Of a DNA stretch of 64,000 bases, positions 7,993 through 16,574 are shown in pieces. The position numbers and the translations under genes are program-made. The first letter of the stretch is position 1; each line of letters starts with the position of its first letter. Location: assembly GCA_022820485.1 (NCBI GenBank), contig JAJEFJ010000107.1, positions 50,370-114,369 of the forward strand, in the 5' to 3' direction. Source of the stretch: Candidatus Latescibacterota bacterium. GTDB lineage: Bacteria; Latescibacterota; UBA2968; UBA8231. The notes under the pieces are model-generated. The model was not told the DNA's origin. It did not search any database and was given only the letters and a program-made list of their open reading frames with translations.

Positions 7993-10348
7993 AACCTCGG
8001 TGCGCGAGCTTGTCGGATTCGTGCTGCGCTCCGGCGATCTAGTTTTCGGTGGATTTTCCCGTCCCGACCGCTTAGTGGAAGGCACCCGTGGCCACCAAAA
8101 AGTTCAGCGTGCCCGCCCCGCCGACTATCAGGCGGAAGTACCCATTTCCTACCTAGTCGAGACCGACGAGATTGCCCTTGAAATAAGCGGCCGCATCGAT
8201 GGCCTACTCATCGAAGACGACGCCGTGCTCGTCGAGGAAATCAAGACCACCGAGGCCGACCTCGACGAGGTCCCTGAAAACCCAGCGCATTGGGCACAGG
8301 CCAAACTCTACGCCTTTATGGTCGCCGAGCAAAGTGGCCTCGACGCCATCGACGTCCAGCTAACCTACCTTCAATTAGATACCTATGAGCACCGCGAGGA
8401 CCGCCGCACCTTTGCGTGCGACGAACTGTCGGCGTTTTGCGCCGATCTCATCGAGCGCTACCTGCATTGGGCGCGCATCTACCAACAGTGGTGCGCCGAA
8501 CGCGATCTTTCGCTTGAAGCGCTCAAATTTCCCTTCGCCGAGTACCGGCCCGGCCAACGCGATCTCGCCGTGGCCACCTATCGCACCATCGACGGTCGCG
8601 GTCGCGCCTTCGCCCAAGCACCCACCGGCATCGGCAAAACCATCTCGACTCTGTTCCCCGCGGCCAAGGCCCTCGGCTTGGGCCATGCTGAAAAAATCTT
8701 CTATCTGACGGCCAAAACCAGCGGACGCAGGATCGCCGAAAAGGCCATTGACGACCTGCGCGGCGGGGACGCACGCATCAAGAGCCTGACGCTGACGGCC
8801 CGCGACAAGATCTGCTTCAAACCCAACGGCGGCAGCACCTGCGACCCCGAGCAATGCGAGTTCGCCCGCGGCTACTACGACCGCATCAACGACGCGCTTG
8901 AAGACATCTTTACCCACGACGCCTTCACCCGGACTCTCATCGAGGAATGCGCGCAAAAGCACACCGTCTGCCCCTTTGAATTTTCGCTCGACCTCGCGCT
9001 GTGGTCCGACGTCATCATCTGCGATTACAACTACGTCTTTGATCCTCGCGCTTTCCTCAAGCGCTTCTTCCAAGACACCAGAGGGCAATACGCCTTCCTA
9101 ATTGACGAGGCGCACAATCTCGTCGATCGAGCGCGCGAGATGTTTTCGGCCGATCTGTGCAAGTCCGAGATTGCTGGGCTCAAGCGCTTGGTCGGCAAGA
9201 CGCATCCCGACTTGAGCAAACAACTCGACGCCCTCAACCGCTACTTTGCCAAGCTCGGCAAGAAGGTCGAGCAGGAAGGCGACGGCGAGTGCTGGATCAG
9301 CCCCCAGCTATCGACGGACCTGATGGCGCTGGTCCACAATGTCCTCCGCGCCGCCGAGAAGGTCCTAGAGCAGGGCGCGGCCTTGCCCTTTTGGGACGAA
9401 TTGATCGAGTGCTACTTCCGGGTGCTGGGCTTTGAGCGCATCGGCGAGCTTTTCGACGAGCACTACACCACATACACCGAAAAACAGGGGCGGGATATTC
9501 GCTTCCGGCTGTTCTGTCTCGATCCAGCGCACAATATCCGCCAAGCCCTAGAGCGCGGCTGCGCGGCCGTATTCTTCTCGGCCACGCTCTCGCCGCTGGC
9601 GTACTTCCGCGACCTGCTCGGCGGCGAAGAGGGGGATACCTTGCTGAGCCTTGGTTCGCCCTTCCCGCCCGAGCACCTGCGCCTGCTGCTGGCCGACCAC
9701 ATTGAGACGACGTACAAAAAGCGCGGCGAGAGCTACGACGACATCGCCGAGTCCATCGCCGCCCTCGTCAGCCAGCGCGCGGGCAACTACCTCGCCTTTT
9801 TCCCTTCGTACAAATACATGGAGGAGGTAGCCACGCGCTTTGCCGAGGCGCACCCGGACATCGACCTGCTCGTCCAAGAAAGCGGCATGTCTGACCGCCA
9901 GCGCGAGGAGTTTCTCTCTGCATTCGACGCGGAGCCATTGCAGGCCGAACAGTACACAGTGGGTTTCGCCGTGATGGGCGGCGTCTTCGGCGAGGGAATC
10001 GATCTAGTCGGCGAGCGCTTGGTCGGTGCAGTAGTAGTCGGCGTTGGCCTGCCGCAACTGTGCTTGGAGCGCGATCTGATCCGCCACTATTTCGACGAGC
10101 GCGAGATTCCCGGCTTTGCGTATGCCTATGTCTATCCGGGCATGAACCGCGTGTTGCAGGCCGCCGGCCGCGTCATCCGCACCGCGAGCGACCGCGGCGC
10201 AATCCTCCTCGTCGATCGCCGCTTTGCACAAAGCCGCTACCGCCAACTCTTTCCCTCTTCTTGGCACCCAGTGCATTCCGTCCGCAACCCAGCCCACATC
10301 GCCCAGTCGCTGGCCGATTTTTGGCACCATGACCCCGCGGACACTTAG
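7973..10348 (+). CDS. XPD/DinG-type Fe-S helicase with N-terminal PD-(D/E)XK nuclease-like domain
   Basis: Starting at ATG 7973 the protein has 791 residues; GTG 7931 would add 14. The N-terminal 130 residues hold a Cas4/RecB-like nuclease signature (GRIDG with D76, then E89-I-K91). An SF2 helicase follows, with Walker A APTGIGKT near residue 217, four cysteines suited to a 4Fe-4S cluster (C281, C290, C295, C333) and a DEAH box at about 378-381. The C-terminal lobe ends with AAGRVIRTASDRGAILLVDR (motif VI). Relatives unwind DNA 5' to 3' in repair; the fused nuclease suggests processing of branched or damaged ends. SVRELVGFVLRSGDL near the N-terminus is typical of the family and favours the shorter start. 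Its 3' end overlaps modA by 20 bp. Confidence 0.87.
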   Translation: MSPRLLKTSVRELVGFVLRSGDLVFGGFSRPDRLVEGTRGHQKVQRARPADYQAEVPISYLVETDEIALEISGRIDGLLIEDDAVLVEEIKTTEADLDEVPENPAHWAQAKLYAFMVAEQSGLDAIDVQLTYLQLDTYEHREDRRTFACDELSAFCADLIERYLHWARIYQQWCAERDLSLEALKFPFAEYRPGQRDLAVATYRTIDGRGRAFAQAPTGIGKTISTLFPAAKALGLGHAEKIFYLTAKTSGRRIAEKAIDDLRGGDARIKSLTLTARDKICFKPNGGSTCDPEQCEFARGYYDRINDALEDIFTHDAFTRTLIEECAQKHTVCPFEFSLDLALWSDVIICDYNYVFDPRAFLKRFFQDTRGQYAFLIDEAHNLVDRAREMFSADLCKSEIAGLKRLVGKTHPDLSKQLDALNRYFAKLGKKVEQEGDGECWISPQLSTDLMALVHNVLRAAEKVLEQGAALPFWDELIECYFRVLGFERIGELFDEHYTTYTEKQGRDIRFRLFCLDPAHNIRQALERGCAAVFFSATLSPLAYFRDLLGGEEGDTLLSLGSPFPPEHLRLLLADHIETTYKKRGESYDDIAESIAALVSQRAGNYLAFFPSYKYMEEVATRFAEAHPDIDLLVQESGMSDRQREEFLSAFDAEPLQAEQYTVGFAVMGGVFGEGIDLVGERLVGAVVVGVGLPQLCLERDLIRHYFDEREIPGFAYAYVYPGMNRVLQAAGRVIRTASDRGAILLVDRRFAQSRYRQLFPSSWHPVHSVRNPAHIAQSLADFWHHDPADT

Positions 10349-11078
10349 CATCGTACTGCTCTTGCTCTGGCCCGCACTGGCCACAGCCCAAAGCGTGTTC
10401 GCCGCCGCCAGCTTAAACTCTGCACTCTCAGAGCTAGCCACCCACTACGAGGGGATGCGCCTGTCCGTCGCCAGCTCTTCGACCTTGGCCAAACAGATCG
10501 CCGCCGGTGCGCCAGCCGACATTTACTTTTCCGCCAATGCCGAGTGGATGGACTATCTCCAAGCGCGTCAGCACATTGAGCAAGACACCCGCGTCGATCT
10601 CCTCGGCAACGCCCTAGTGGTCATTGCACCCAAGGAAGCGCCCTTCACCGTCCGCTTTGCAAGGAACTTCGACTTTGCCAGTGCTTTCGCTGGCCGCTTG
10701 GCCCTCGGCGACCCCGATCACGTCCCGGCTGGCCAGTACGCCCGCCAAGCCATAGGGGAATTGGGCTGGTGGCCGTTGCTCAAAACCCGCATCGCATCCG
10801 CGCCCGACGTCCGCGCCGCCTTGGTGTACGTCGAGCGCGGAGAGTGCGCCGCGGGCTTGGTGTACGCCACCGACGCGGCCCAAAGCGACCGCGTAATAAC
10901 CCTAGCCACGGTGCCGGACTCACTGCACCGCCCCATCGTCTATCCGGCGGCCATCGTCAAGGACCGCGCCAGCACTCAGGTCCGCGACCTGCTGGCGTTT
11001 TTTAGCTCAGAGACAGCCGCCATCATCTTCCGCAAACACGGTTTTACCTTTTTGGGCGACCAACGTGTTCAGCGCTGA
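10329..11078 (+). CDS. modA: Molybdate ABC transporter, periplasmic binding protein
   Basis: A 249-residue secreted binding protein. The ATG at 10329 gives a clean signal peptide (TLSIVLLLLWPALATAQS) and the ModA core: VFAAASLNSALSELA, VASSSTLAKQIAAGAPADI, YFSANAEWMDYL, LGDPDHVPAGQYARQA, GLVYATDA. ModA binds molybdate or tungstate and passes it to ModBC. The gene overlaps the helicase by 20 bp and modB by 14 bp, giving tight translational coupling; no ModE-type operator is visible because the promoter must lie within or before the helicase gene. Confidence 0.93.
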   Translation: MTPRTLSIVLLLLWPALATAQSVFAAASLNSALSELATHYEGMRLSVASSSTLAKQIAAGAPADIYFSANAEWMDYLQARQHIEQDTRVDLLGNALVVIAPKEAPFTVRFARNFDFASAFAGRLALGDPDHVPAGQYARQAIGELGWWPLLKTRIASAPDVRAALVYVERGECAAGLVYATDAAQSDRVITLATVPDSLHRPIVYPAAIVKDRASTQVRDLLAFFSSETAAIIFRKHGFTFLGDQRVQR

Positions 11079-11739
11079 GGAAGTGCAGGTCTTGTTGCTC
11101 TCGCTGCGCGTGGCCTTTTGCTGCGTGCTGCTGAGCCTGTTGCCAGCCGTGTTGCTGGGGTGGCTGCTGGCCCGGCGGGAGTTTCCGCTCAAGATCGCGC
11201 TCGACGGCCTCTGTCACCTGCCGTTGGTCCTGCCGCCGGTGGTCACCGGCTATCTGCTGCTGTTGCTCTTTGGCCGTCGCGGTCTCTTCGGCCCGGTGCT
11301 GGCAGCCTTCGACCTCCATCTGGCCTTCGACTGGAAGGGCGCGGTCCTGGCCTCGGCCGTGGTCGGCTTTCCCCTGATGCTGCGCTCCGTGCGCCTCGGC
11401 ATTGAAAACGTGGATCCGCGCCTAGAGCGCGTCGCCCGCACCCTCGGCGCTGGTCCAGTGCGCACCTTTCTGACTGTGACCTTGCGCCTCGCCGCTCCCG
11501 GCCTGCTGGTCGGCTCGCTGTTGAGCTTTGCCCGCTCCTTGGGCGAGTTCGGCGCGACCATCACTTTTGCGGCCAACATTGCCGGACAGACCCGCACCAT
11601 TCCCTCGGCCATTTACACGTACCTCAACCAACCGGACGGGGAAAGCCGCGTCGTCGGACTAATCGCGATCTCGGTCGCGCTTTCGCTGTTGGCCCTCGTG
11701 GCTAGCGAGTGGTCGGCCCGTCGCCTGCGTTCTAACTAG
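11065..11739 (+). CDS. modB: Molybdate ABC transporter permease
   Basis: A 224-residue inner-membrane protein starting at GTG 11065, inside the end of modA. It is strongly hydrophobic with about five membrane helices and the permease cytoplasmic-loop (EAA-like) region SFARSLGEFGATITFAANI, followed by the ModB signature QTRTIPSAIYTYL. It forms the transmembrane channel with ModC as motor. modC starts 2 bp after its stop codon. Confidence 0.93.
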   Translation: MFSAEEVQVLLLSLRVAFCCVLLSLLPAVLLGWLLARREFPLKIALDGLCHLPLVLPPVVTGYLLLLLFGRRGLFGPVLAAFDLHLAFDWKGAVLASAVVGFPLMLRSVRLGIENVDPRLERVARTLGAGPVRTFLTVTLRLAAPGLLVGSLLSFARSLGEFGATITFAANIAGQTRTIPSAIYTYLNQPDGESRVVGLIAISVALSLLALVASEWSARRLRSN

Positions 11740-11741
11740 CA

Positions 11742-12836
11742 ATGCTCAGCCTCCGCGCTCAACGCCAACTAGGCCCCTTCGCACTCGACATCGACATCGA
11801 GTGCCACCACGCCGTCACCGCCATCTACGGGCCGTCGGGTGCGGGCAAGACCTCGCTGCTCAACGTGGTCGCCGGGCTGGTGCGGCCGGACGCCGGCGAA
11901 ATATCCTTGGACGGCCAAACCCTCTTCTCCTCGGCTCAGCACATCGATCTACCGCCCGAGCACCGCCGCATCGGCTACGTGTTTCAAGACGACCTACTCT
12001 TCCCGCACTTGAGCACCGAGGAAAACCTGTGCTACGGTCGCGACCTGTTGCCGACAGCCGCGCGCCGCTTTGCCTTGGACCAGATCGTCGATCTGCTCGA
12101 AATCGGCCCCCTGCTCAAGCGGAGGCCGGGGCACCTGTCCGGCGGGGAGCGCCAGCGCGTCGCCTTGGGCCGCGCCCTACTCACTTCCCCGCGCCTGCTG
12201 CTGATGGACGAGCCGCTGGCCTCGCTCGATCAGGGCCTCAAAAACCGCATCATCCCCTACTTGTGCCACGTCCGCGACGCCCTCCAGATCCCCATTCTCT
12301 ACGTCAGCCACTCGGTCGCCGAAATCCTCGAACTCACCAGCCAAGTCGTCGTCCTCGACCGCGGCCAAGTCATCGCACACGGCGACTTTTTTACCATCGC
12401 CGCCCATCCCCAAGTCCTGCCGCTAGTCGAGGAGCACGGCTTTGAAAACGTCCTCGACGTGGAAATCGCGGCGACCGACGCCGAGCGGGGCGTCTGCGAG
12501 GTCCTGTGCCACGGTCAGCAGCTCAAAATTCCCTACTGTGAGCAACCTGTCGGCAGCCGCCTCTTCATCGGCATCCGCGACGACGACATCGTTCTCGCCC
12601 GCCAGCGCCCCGTAGGGCTAAGCGTGCGCAACGCATTGCAGGGGACCATCAGCGCAATCGCCGATGTGGGAGGGAAACAGCTCATCTACGTGGATGTCGG
12701 GCGTCGCCTAGCCGCCAAGACGACCCCAGAAGCCATCGAGGAAATGCAACTCAGCATCGGCGACCCAATTTACTGCCTTGTCAAAACCCATTCCATCCGC
12801 TTGGGACCGCAGTTGAACCGACCCGAAAAGCGTTGA
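11742..12836 (+). CDS. modC: Molybdate ABC transporter ATP-binding protein
   Basis: A 364-residue ATPase. The nucleotide-binding domain shows Walker A GPSGAGKTS, signature LSGGERQRVALGRALL, Walker B LLMDEPLASLD and the switch His (YVSHSV). The C-terminal ~70 residues (from GLSVRNALQGTISAI) form a mop/TOBE domain, which in ModC binds molybdate and may regulate transport. It completes modABC. Its stop codon (12834-12836) lies inside the -35 hexamer of the promoter for the next gene. Confidence 0.94.
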   Translation: MLSLRAQRQLGPFALDIDIECHHAVTAIYGPSGAGKTSLLNVVAGLVRPDAGEISLDGQTLFSSAQHIDLPPEHRRIGYVFQDDLLFPHLSTEENLCYGRDLLPTAARRFALDQIVDLLEIGPLLKRRPGHLSGGERQRVALGRALLTSPRLLLMDEPLASLDQGLKNRIIPYLCHVRDALQIPILYVSHSVAEILELTSQVVVLDRGQVIAHGDFFTIAAHPQVLPLVEEHGFENVLDVEIAATDAERGVCEVLCHGQQLKIPYCEQPVGSRLFIGIRDDDIVLARQRPVGLSVRNALQGTISAIADVGGKQLIYVDVGRRLAAKTTPEAIEEMQLSIGDPIYCLVKTHSIRLGPQLNRPEKR

Positions 12837-12862
12837 CACGGCAAATATCCGCCTTTTATACT
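12833..12862 (+). promoter_or_regulatory. Strong sigma70-type promoter for the cytidylate-kinase-like gene
   Basis: Perfect -35 TTGACA (12833-12838), 18-bp spacer, and -10 TATACT (12857-12862, 5 of 6). Predicted start is near 12869, leaving a ~50-nt leader with AAAGGAG at 12870-12876 that is too far from the annotated ATG to serve it. Confidence 0.75.
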
Positions 12863-12918
12863 CTTTACTAAAGGAGTACAAGCTGGGACCTGATCACTTC
12901 CAACCTAAGAGACTCGCC

Positions 12919-13599
12919 ATGAATGTCATCACGGTTGCCCGTCAGCTCGGCAGCTTTGGCGACTGGATCGCCGAGCAGTTGGCCGCCAAGCTAGACTACG
13001 AATTCATCGACCGCCGCCTCGTCGAAGAGATCGCCAGTATCACCGACACCTCGGTCGAAGAGGTTGAGCGCTACGACGAAAAGGGGGAGGGCCGCCTCCG
13101 GTTCTTTCTCAAGAAATTGCTCGTGCCTGAAGTCGCTCCGGGAACTTTTCCCCTATCGGCTGCCGCGTATGCGCCCGAGTTTGGACTCGAGTTCCCTCAC
13201 ATGCGCGAGCACGAAGTCAGCGAAGCGACGTACCTCGATCGCGGCACGTACCAGCTACTCATCACGACCCTCGTGCAGGATTTCGGCCAAAGCGGCAAGG
13301 CCGTCGTCGTCGGCCGGGCCAGCCAAGTCATCCTCGCCAATTTCCCCAATGCCTGTCACGTCAAAATCATCGCCCCGCTCGAAACGCGGATTGAACGATT
13401 GATGCAGACCCGCGACATGGATCGCGAGCAAGCGCAAAAGCTCATCGAGCAACACGACCAATGGCGTCAGAGCTACCTGCACAACTTCCACCGAGCCGAC
13501 TGGAACGACCCCCTGCTCTACGACCTGACGATCAACACCGGCAAAATAGATCGAGAGGACGCCGTCAATCTGCTCGCCGGGTTCTTAGCCGAGTCTTAA
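12919..13599 (+). CDS. Cytidylate kinase-like family protein
   Basis: A 226-residue protein of the cytidylate-kinase-2-like P-loop family. It opens MNVITVARQLGSFGDWIAEQLA, where the family's atypical P-loop (SxG...G) lies, followed by DYEFIDRRLVEEIA. GKAVVVGRASQVILAN and ETRIERLMQTRDMDREQAQKLI correspond to the base-binding and lid regions. Family members are predicted nucleotide kinases of poorly known substrate. The gene has its own strong promoter at 12833-12862. A small coiled-coil protein gene follows 42 bp downstream and may be co-transcribed. Confidence 0.8.
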   Translation: MNVITVARQLGSFGDWIAEQLAAKLDYEFIDRRLVEEIASITDTSVEEVERYDEKGEGRLRFFLKKLLVPEVAPGTFPLSAAAYAPEFGLEFPHMREHEVSEATYLDRGTYQLLITTLVQDFGQSGKAVVVGRASQVILANFPNACHVKIIAPLETRIERLMQTRDMDREQAQKLIEQHDQWRQSYLHNFHRADWNDPLLYDLTINTGKIDREDAVNLLAGFLAES

Positions 13600-13641
13600 C
13601 CGCCGTTTTCAGGGCGCGGCACCAACCTCAGCGGAGACGCT

Positions 13642-13923
13642 ATGAACGAACCTATAACCCAAGCGCAAGATCACGACCGCCGCCTTGGCCGGTTAGAAGG
13701 CATCGCCGAGCAGCTTACCGAGCAGTTGCGCGAACAAAACCGCCAGACCAACGCCCGCTTTGATGCCGTAGAGCGCGCCATCGCCGAGCAAGGCCGCCGC
13801 TTTGACGTGTTCATGGACACGCTGCGGCAAGAGCACCGCCGCGACTTCCGCTGGCTAATCGGCATCCAACTAACCACCCTGATCGCCCTCGGCACGCTGA
13901 TTTTGTCGCGCTTGCCCGGCTAA
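13642..13923 (+). CDS. Small coiled-coil protein with C-terminal membrane anchor
   Basis: A 93-residue protein of unknown function. Residues 10-65 form a charged heptad-rich helix (RLEGIAEQLTEQLREQNRQ, RFDAVERAIAEQGRRFD). Residues ~72-90 are one hydrophobic helix (GIQLTTLIALGTLILS), so it is probably tail-anchored with the coil in the cytoplasm. GGAG precedes the ATG. A protein with the same design occurs at 24231-24557. Confidence 0.7.
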   Translation: MNEPITQAQDHDRRLGRLEGIAEQLTEQLREQNRQTNARFDAVERAIAEQGRRFDVFMDTLRQEHRRDFRWLIGIQLTTLIALGTLILSRLPG

Positions 13924-14036
13924 GAAAATCAGCCAGCTCCCTCGTATAATCAGCCAGCAAAGGAGAACACCATGAGATTATTTACAGTCCTTCTCCCCGG
14001 CCGTCGCTGGGGCCGACTCTGCGGCTTCTTAGGGTC

Positions 14037-14056
14037 ATTCCCGCGCAAGCGGGAAT
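14037..14056. repeat. REP-like palindrome
   Basis: ATTCCCGC, loop GCAA, GCGGGAAT. Same stem as 5604-5623 inside MITE copy 1. Confidence 0.8.
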
Positions 14057-14106
14057 CCAGCCTTGTACGCGATGCGGATTCGGCGCGACATCCTGCGCGA
14101 CATCCT

Positions 14107-14139
14107 GTAGGGGCGGTTCGCGCTCCGCACCGCCCCTAC
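14107..14139. repeat. GTAGGGGCG-type palindromic repeat
   Basis: 11-bp arms GTAGGGGCGGT and ACCGCCCCTAC with an 11-nt loop. A member of the family also at 16537, 18128 and 34697. Confidence 0.85.
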
Positions 14140-14159
14140 GCGAAACCTGCGCCGCTGTA

Positions 14160-14169
14160 CCCCCCCCCC
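14160..14169 (+). repeat. Homopolymeric C10 tract
   Basis: Ten consecutive C residues. Loss of one C would put ATG 13972 in frame with the Calx-beta surface protein through to 16456; no stop codon intervenes. It may be a slippage-prone switch, an inactivating change or a sequencing error. Confidence 0.8.
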
Positions 14170-14248
14170 GCAAAATCAATATAAACAACACGTTAGATTT
14201 CTTCCAGCGCGGCGCATAGGCCGCGGTGCGCTCCGTTTAATCGCTGTC

Positions 14249-16456
14249 TTGTGCCTGTTCGTCTTGGCCACTGGGGAGGCGCAGGCGCTAGTGTTCTGGA
14301 ATGAGGGCGATCATATAAGAACCGAGGATGAAGGGGCGGTCACGCTGGAAGTCCAGCACAACGAGAGTGGGAATCTGCCCTCGGCCCTAGTCGTCAACTT
14401 CACTATGACCGGCACGGCAACCCCGGGGACCGATTACACCATCACCGGGACGACTGGGGTGACGGTGACGACCAACTACAGTGCCGGGACCGGGACGATC
14501 ACGCTGCCGGCGGGGACGCCGCGGTTTACCTCTGTCAATATAACCTTGACGCTCGTCAACGACTCGGTCGTAGATCACGGCGAGACGATCATCCTGACCA
14601 TCCCGAACACCGGCGGGAACACCGTCAGAACCCTTACCATCACGTTGTTCGACCCCCAACTCGGCGATCCCACCTTTTCGATCACAGGCATCCCCCGGGT
14701 AGGCGATCCCCTAACGGTAACTCAGGACACGCCCGATCCCGACGGCAACGGCTCCGTGAGCAGCTACCAATGGGCTTATCGATCCGCCCTCCGAATTATC
14801 GTCTCCGCGACCTCGAATAGCTTCACCGTCCGGGCGGAGGATGTGGGCCGGTATTACGTCGCGACTTTGCTTTACACCGACGCCAAGGGCTATACTGCAC
14901 GGATAAACTCGTCCCCGATCGGTCCGATCGTGGCGGCTACGACCCCATTAGTCGGCTTCGCCCTCGGCACCGCCCGCGTCGCCGAGGGCGCGGGGACCCA
15001 CCAAGTGCCGGTCAGCCTCAGCCCGGCCCCGCAGGCCAGCCTCACCATCAACTACACGGTGGGCGGCACCGCCACGGGTGCCGACTACGCGGCGTTGTCC
15101 GGTTCGGTAACGGTGGCCGCCACCGCCACCAGCGCGATCATCCCAATAGCCATCACCGACGACAGCACGGCAGAGCCTGACGAGACCATCGTGCTGACGC
15201 TCTCTTCCTCGGCGAACTACCTCATCCCCCAGCCGCACTATCAAGTAACCCAGACGAGCACCCACCGGCTCACCATCCAGAACGACGACGACGGCGCACC
15301 GACCCCGCCGCAGGAGTCAACGACGACATCCGCCGACCCCGATCCAGCGCCGCCGCCACCACCGCCGGAGCCGTTCTGGATATCGCTCGACGACGCGGGC
15401 GTCGTCGAAGTCAGACTCGACCCTACCCGTGTCGTCGAAGGCGGCTTGCTCCGCTTTGTCCTACGGCTGAAGGAGCCGCTGGACGAGCCGTTCAGCGCGG
15501 AGTGGGCCACCATCCCCTCGGGCACGGCAACCGCCGGCCAAGATTACTACGCCGACCGCAGCACGGTGCGGATCCCGGCCGGAGCCACCACCGACACCAT
15601 CGTCGTGCGCACCCGGCGAGACCGGATCGTCGAAGATGACGAGGAATTCCGGGTGCGGCTGTTAGACATCGACAAGGACGTCGTAGCCGTCGGCAGAATT
15701 CTCGACGACCCTCCCCCACCGGAGCCGGAAACACCCGAATCCGAACCCGAACCCGAACCCGAACCCGAACCCGAACCGGTCCTACCCAGCCTGACGCTGA
15801 CCGACGCCACCAGCACCGAGGGCGACTTTCTCCGCTTTGTCGTGCGAGTGGAGCCGGCCCCGACGGCCCCGTTCACCGTGAAATACGCCACCGCGTCTAG
15901 GACGGCCCGAGCCGGCGCAGACTACGAGGCGGCGTCTGGCACGCTGGATTTTGACGCCGGTCAAAGCACGGCCACGTTCACCGTCCTGATCCACCGCGAC
16001 GAGCAAGACGAGCCGGATGAGACCTTCGGGGTGAAAATCATTCATCCGGCCACCGGCGCCCTCCTCGCCGAGGCAACGGGTACGATCACAGACGACGACG
16101 CGACCCCACCAGAGGCCGATTCCGACGATGACGGCGAGACAGCCTTTGCGTTCGCCGAGCTGGTCGAAGACCAAGCGTACACCGCTGGCACGGCGATTAC
16201 CGCGCGGGTCCTGCCGGAAGCTACCGGCGGTCAAGGCGCGGTAACATACCGCGTCTTCGGCTTGCCGGCGGGCCTATCATTTGACGCGGCCACGCGGACG
16301 ATTTCGGGCACACCCGAAGCGGCCACCGATGGGGCCGTTGAGGTGGCCTACACGGCGGCGGACAGCACCGGAGCCGCCACCGCGTTGGTCTTCTCCATCA
16401 CGGTCAACCCGCCGCTGAGCTTCGGCGACTTGTTCGACTCATTTGGTGGTGGATGA
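14249..16456 (+). CDS. Secreted surface protein with Calx-beta and putative Ig (He_PIG) domains; start uncertain
   Basis: The first usable start in frame is TTG 14249, giving 735 residues and only the end of a signal peptide (LFVLATGEAQA). In-frame codons upstream extend the hydrophobic signal, so the true start is probably further upstream. The protein contains several Calx-beta units (ATPGTDYTITG, ATGADYAALSGSVTVAA, ATAGQDYYADRSTVRIPAG, ARAGADYEAASGTLDFDAG). Linkers include PAPPPPPPEP and an EPEP run at about residues 496-510. A final He_PIG/cadherin-like domain (GLPAGLSFDAATRTISGTP) ends NPPLSFGDLFDSFGGG. The last ~190 residues closely match the end of the 37385-40225 protein. Probable role is calcium-dependent surface structure or adhesion. 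No anchor motif is recognised. Confidence 0.8.
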   Translation: MCLFVLATGEAQALVFWNEGDHIRTEDEGAVTLEVQHNESGNLPSALVVNFTMTGTATPGTDYTITGTTGVTVTTNYSAGTGTITLPAGTPRFTSVNITLTLVNDSVVDHGETIILTIPNTGGNTVRTLTITLFDPQLGDPTFSITGIPRVGDPLTVTQDTPDPDGNGSVSSYQWAYRSALRIIVSATSNSFTVRAEDVGRYYVATLLYTDAKGYTARINSSPIGPIVAATTPLVGFALGTARVAEGAGTHQVPVSLSPAPQASLTINYTVGGTATGADYAALSGSVTVAATATSAIIPIAITDDSTAEPDETIVLTLSSSANYLIPQPHYQVTQTSTHRLTIQNDDDGAPTPPQESTTTSADPDPAPPPPPPEPFWISLDDAGVVEVRLDPTRVVEGGLLRFVLRLKEPLDEPFSAEWATIPSGTATAGQDYYADRSTVRIPAGATTDTIVVRTRRDRIVEDDEEFRVRLLDIDKDVVAVGRILDDPPPPEPETPESEPEPEPEPEPEPVLPSLTLTDATSTEGDFLRFVVRVEPAPTAPFTVKYATASRTARAGADYEAASGTLDFDAGQSTATFTVLIHRDEQDEPDETFGVKIIHPATGALLAEATGTITDDDATPPEADSDDDGETAFAFAELVEDQAYTAGTAITARVLPEATGGQGAVTYRVFGLPAGLSFDAATRTISGTPEAATDGAVEVAYTAADSTGAATALVFSITVNPPLSFGDLFDSFGGG
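15737..15778 (+). repeat. Hexanucleotide tandem repeat encoding Glu-Pro
   Basis: About six to seven copies of a GAACCC-type hexamer code for the EPEPEP linker between Calx-beta domains. Copy number could change by slippage without shifting frame. Confidence 0.8.
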
Positions 16457-16536
16457 CAAGGTGGGTGGCGGGGTCGCTGGCCAAGGCTACGGCTACCGGC
16501 CCCATCCGCGACGACGACCAACCGTAAGGCGCATCC

Positions 16537-16564
16537 GTAGGGGCGACCGATCGGTCGCCCCTAC
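16537..16564. repeat. GTAGGGGCG-type perfect palindrome
   Basis: A 28-bp perfect palindrome whose half is GTAGGGGCGACCGA. A second right half (GGTCGCCCCTAC) follows at 16567-16578 and touches the sulfatase stop codon. It lies between convergent genes and could act as a bidirectional hairpin. Confidence 0.9.
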
Positions 16565-16574
16565 ACGGTCGCCC

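Larger units (their letters stand above)
13924..14248. other. Repeat-rich leader region of the Calx-beta protein gene
   Basis: This 325-bp stretch begins with AAAGGAG and ATG 13972, giving an open frame to TAA 14184 whose first residues (MRLFTVLLPGRR) look natural, but which then crosses a REP-like palindrome (14037-14056) and a GTAGGGGCG palindrome (14107-14139). A C10 tract lies at 14160-14169. After the tract, the frame of the downstream surface protein is open without a usual start codon until TTG 14249, and encodes what looks like the start of its signal peptide (RGALRLIAVLCLF). Confidence 0.65.

Noticed and set aside
13972..14184. Stand-alone 70-residue protein
   Set aside because: Its first residues look natural, but the remainder is translated REP and GTAGGGGCG palindromes. 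It is better treated as the possible leader of the downstream surface protein.
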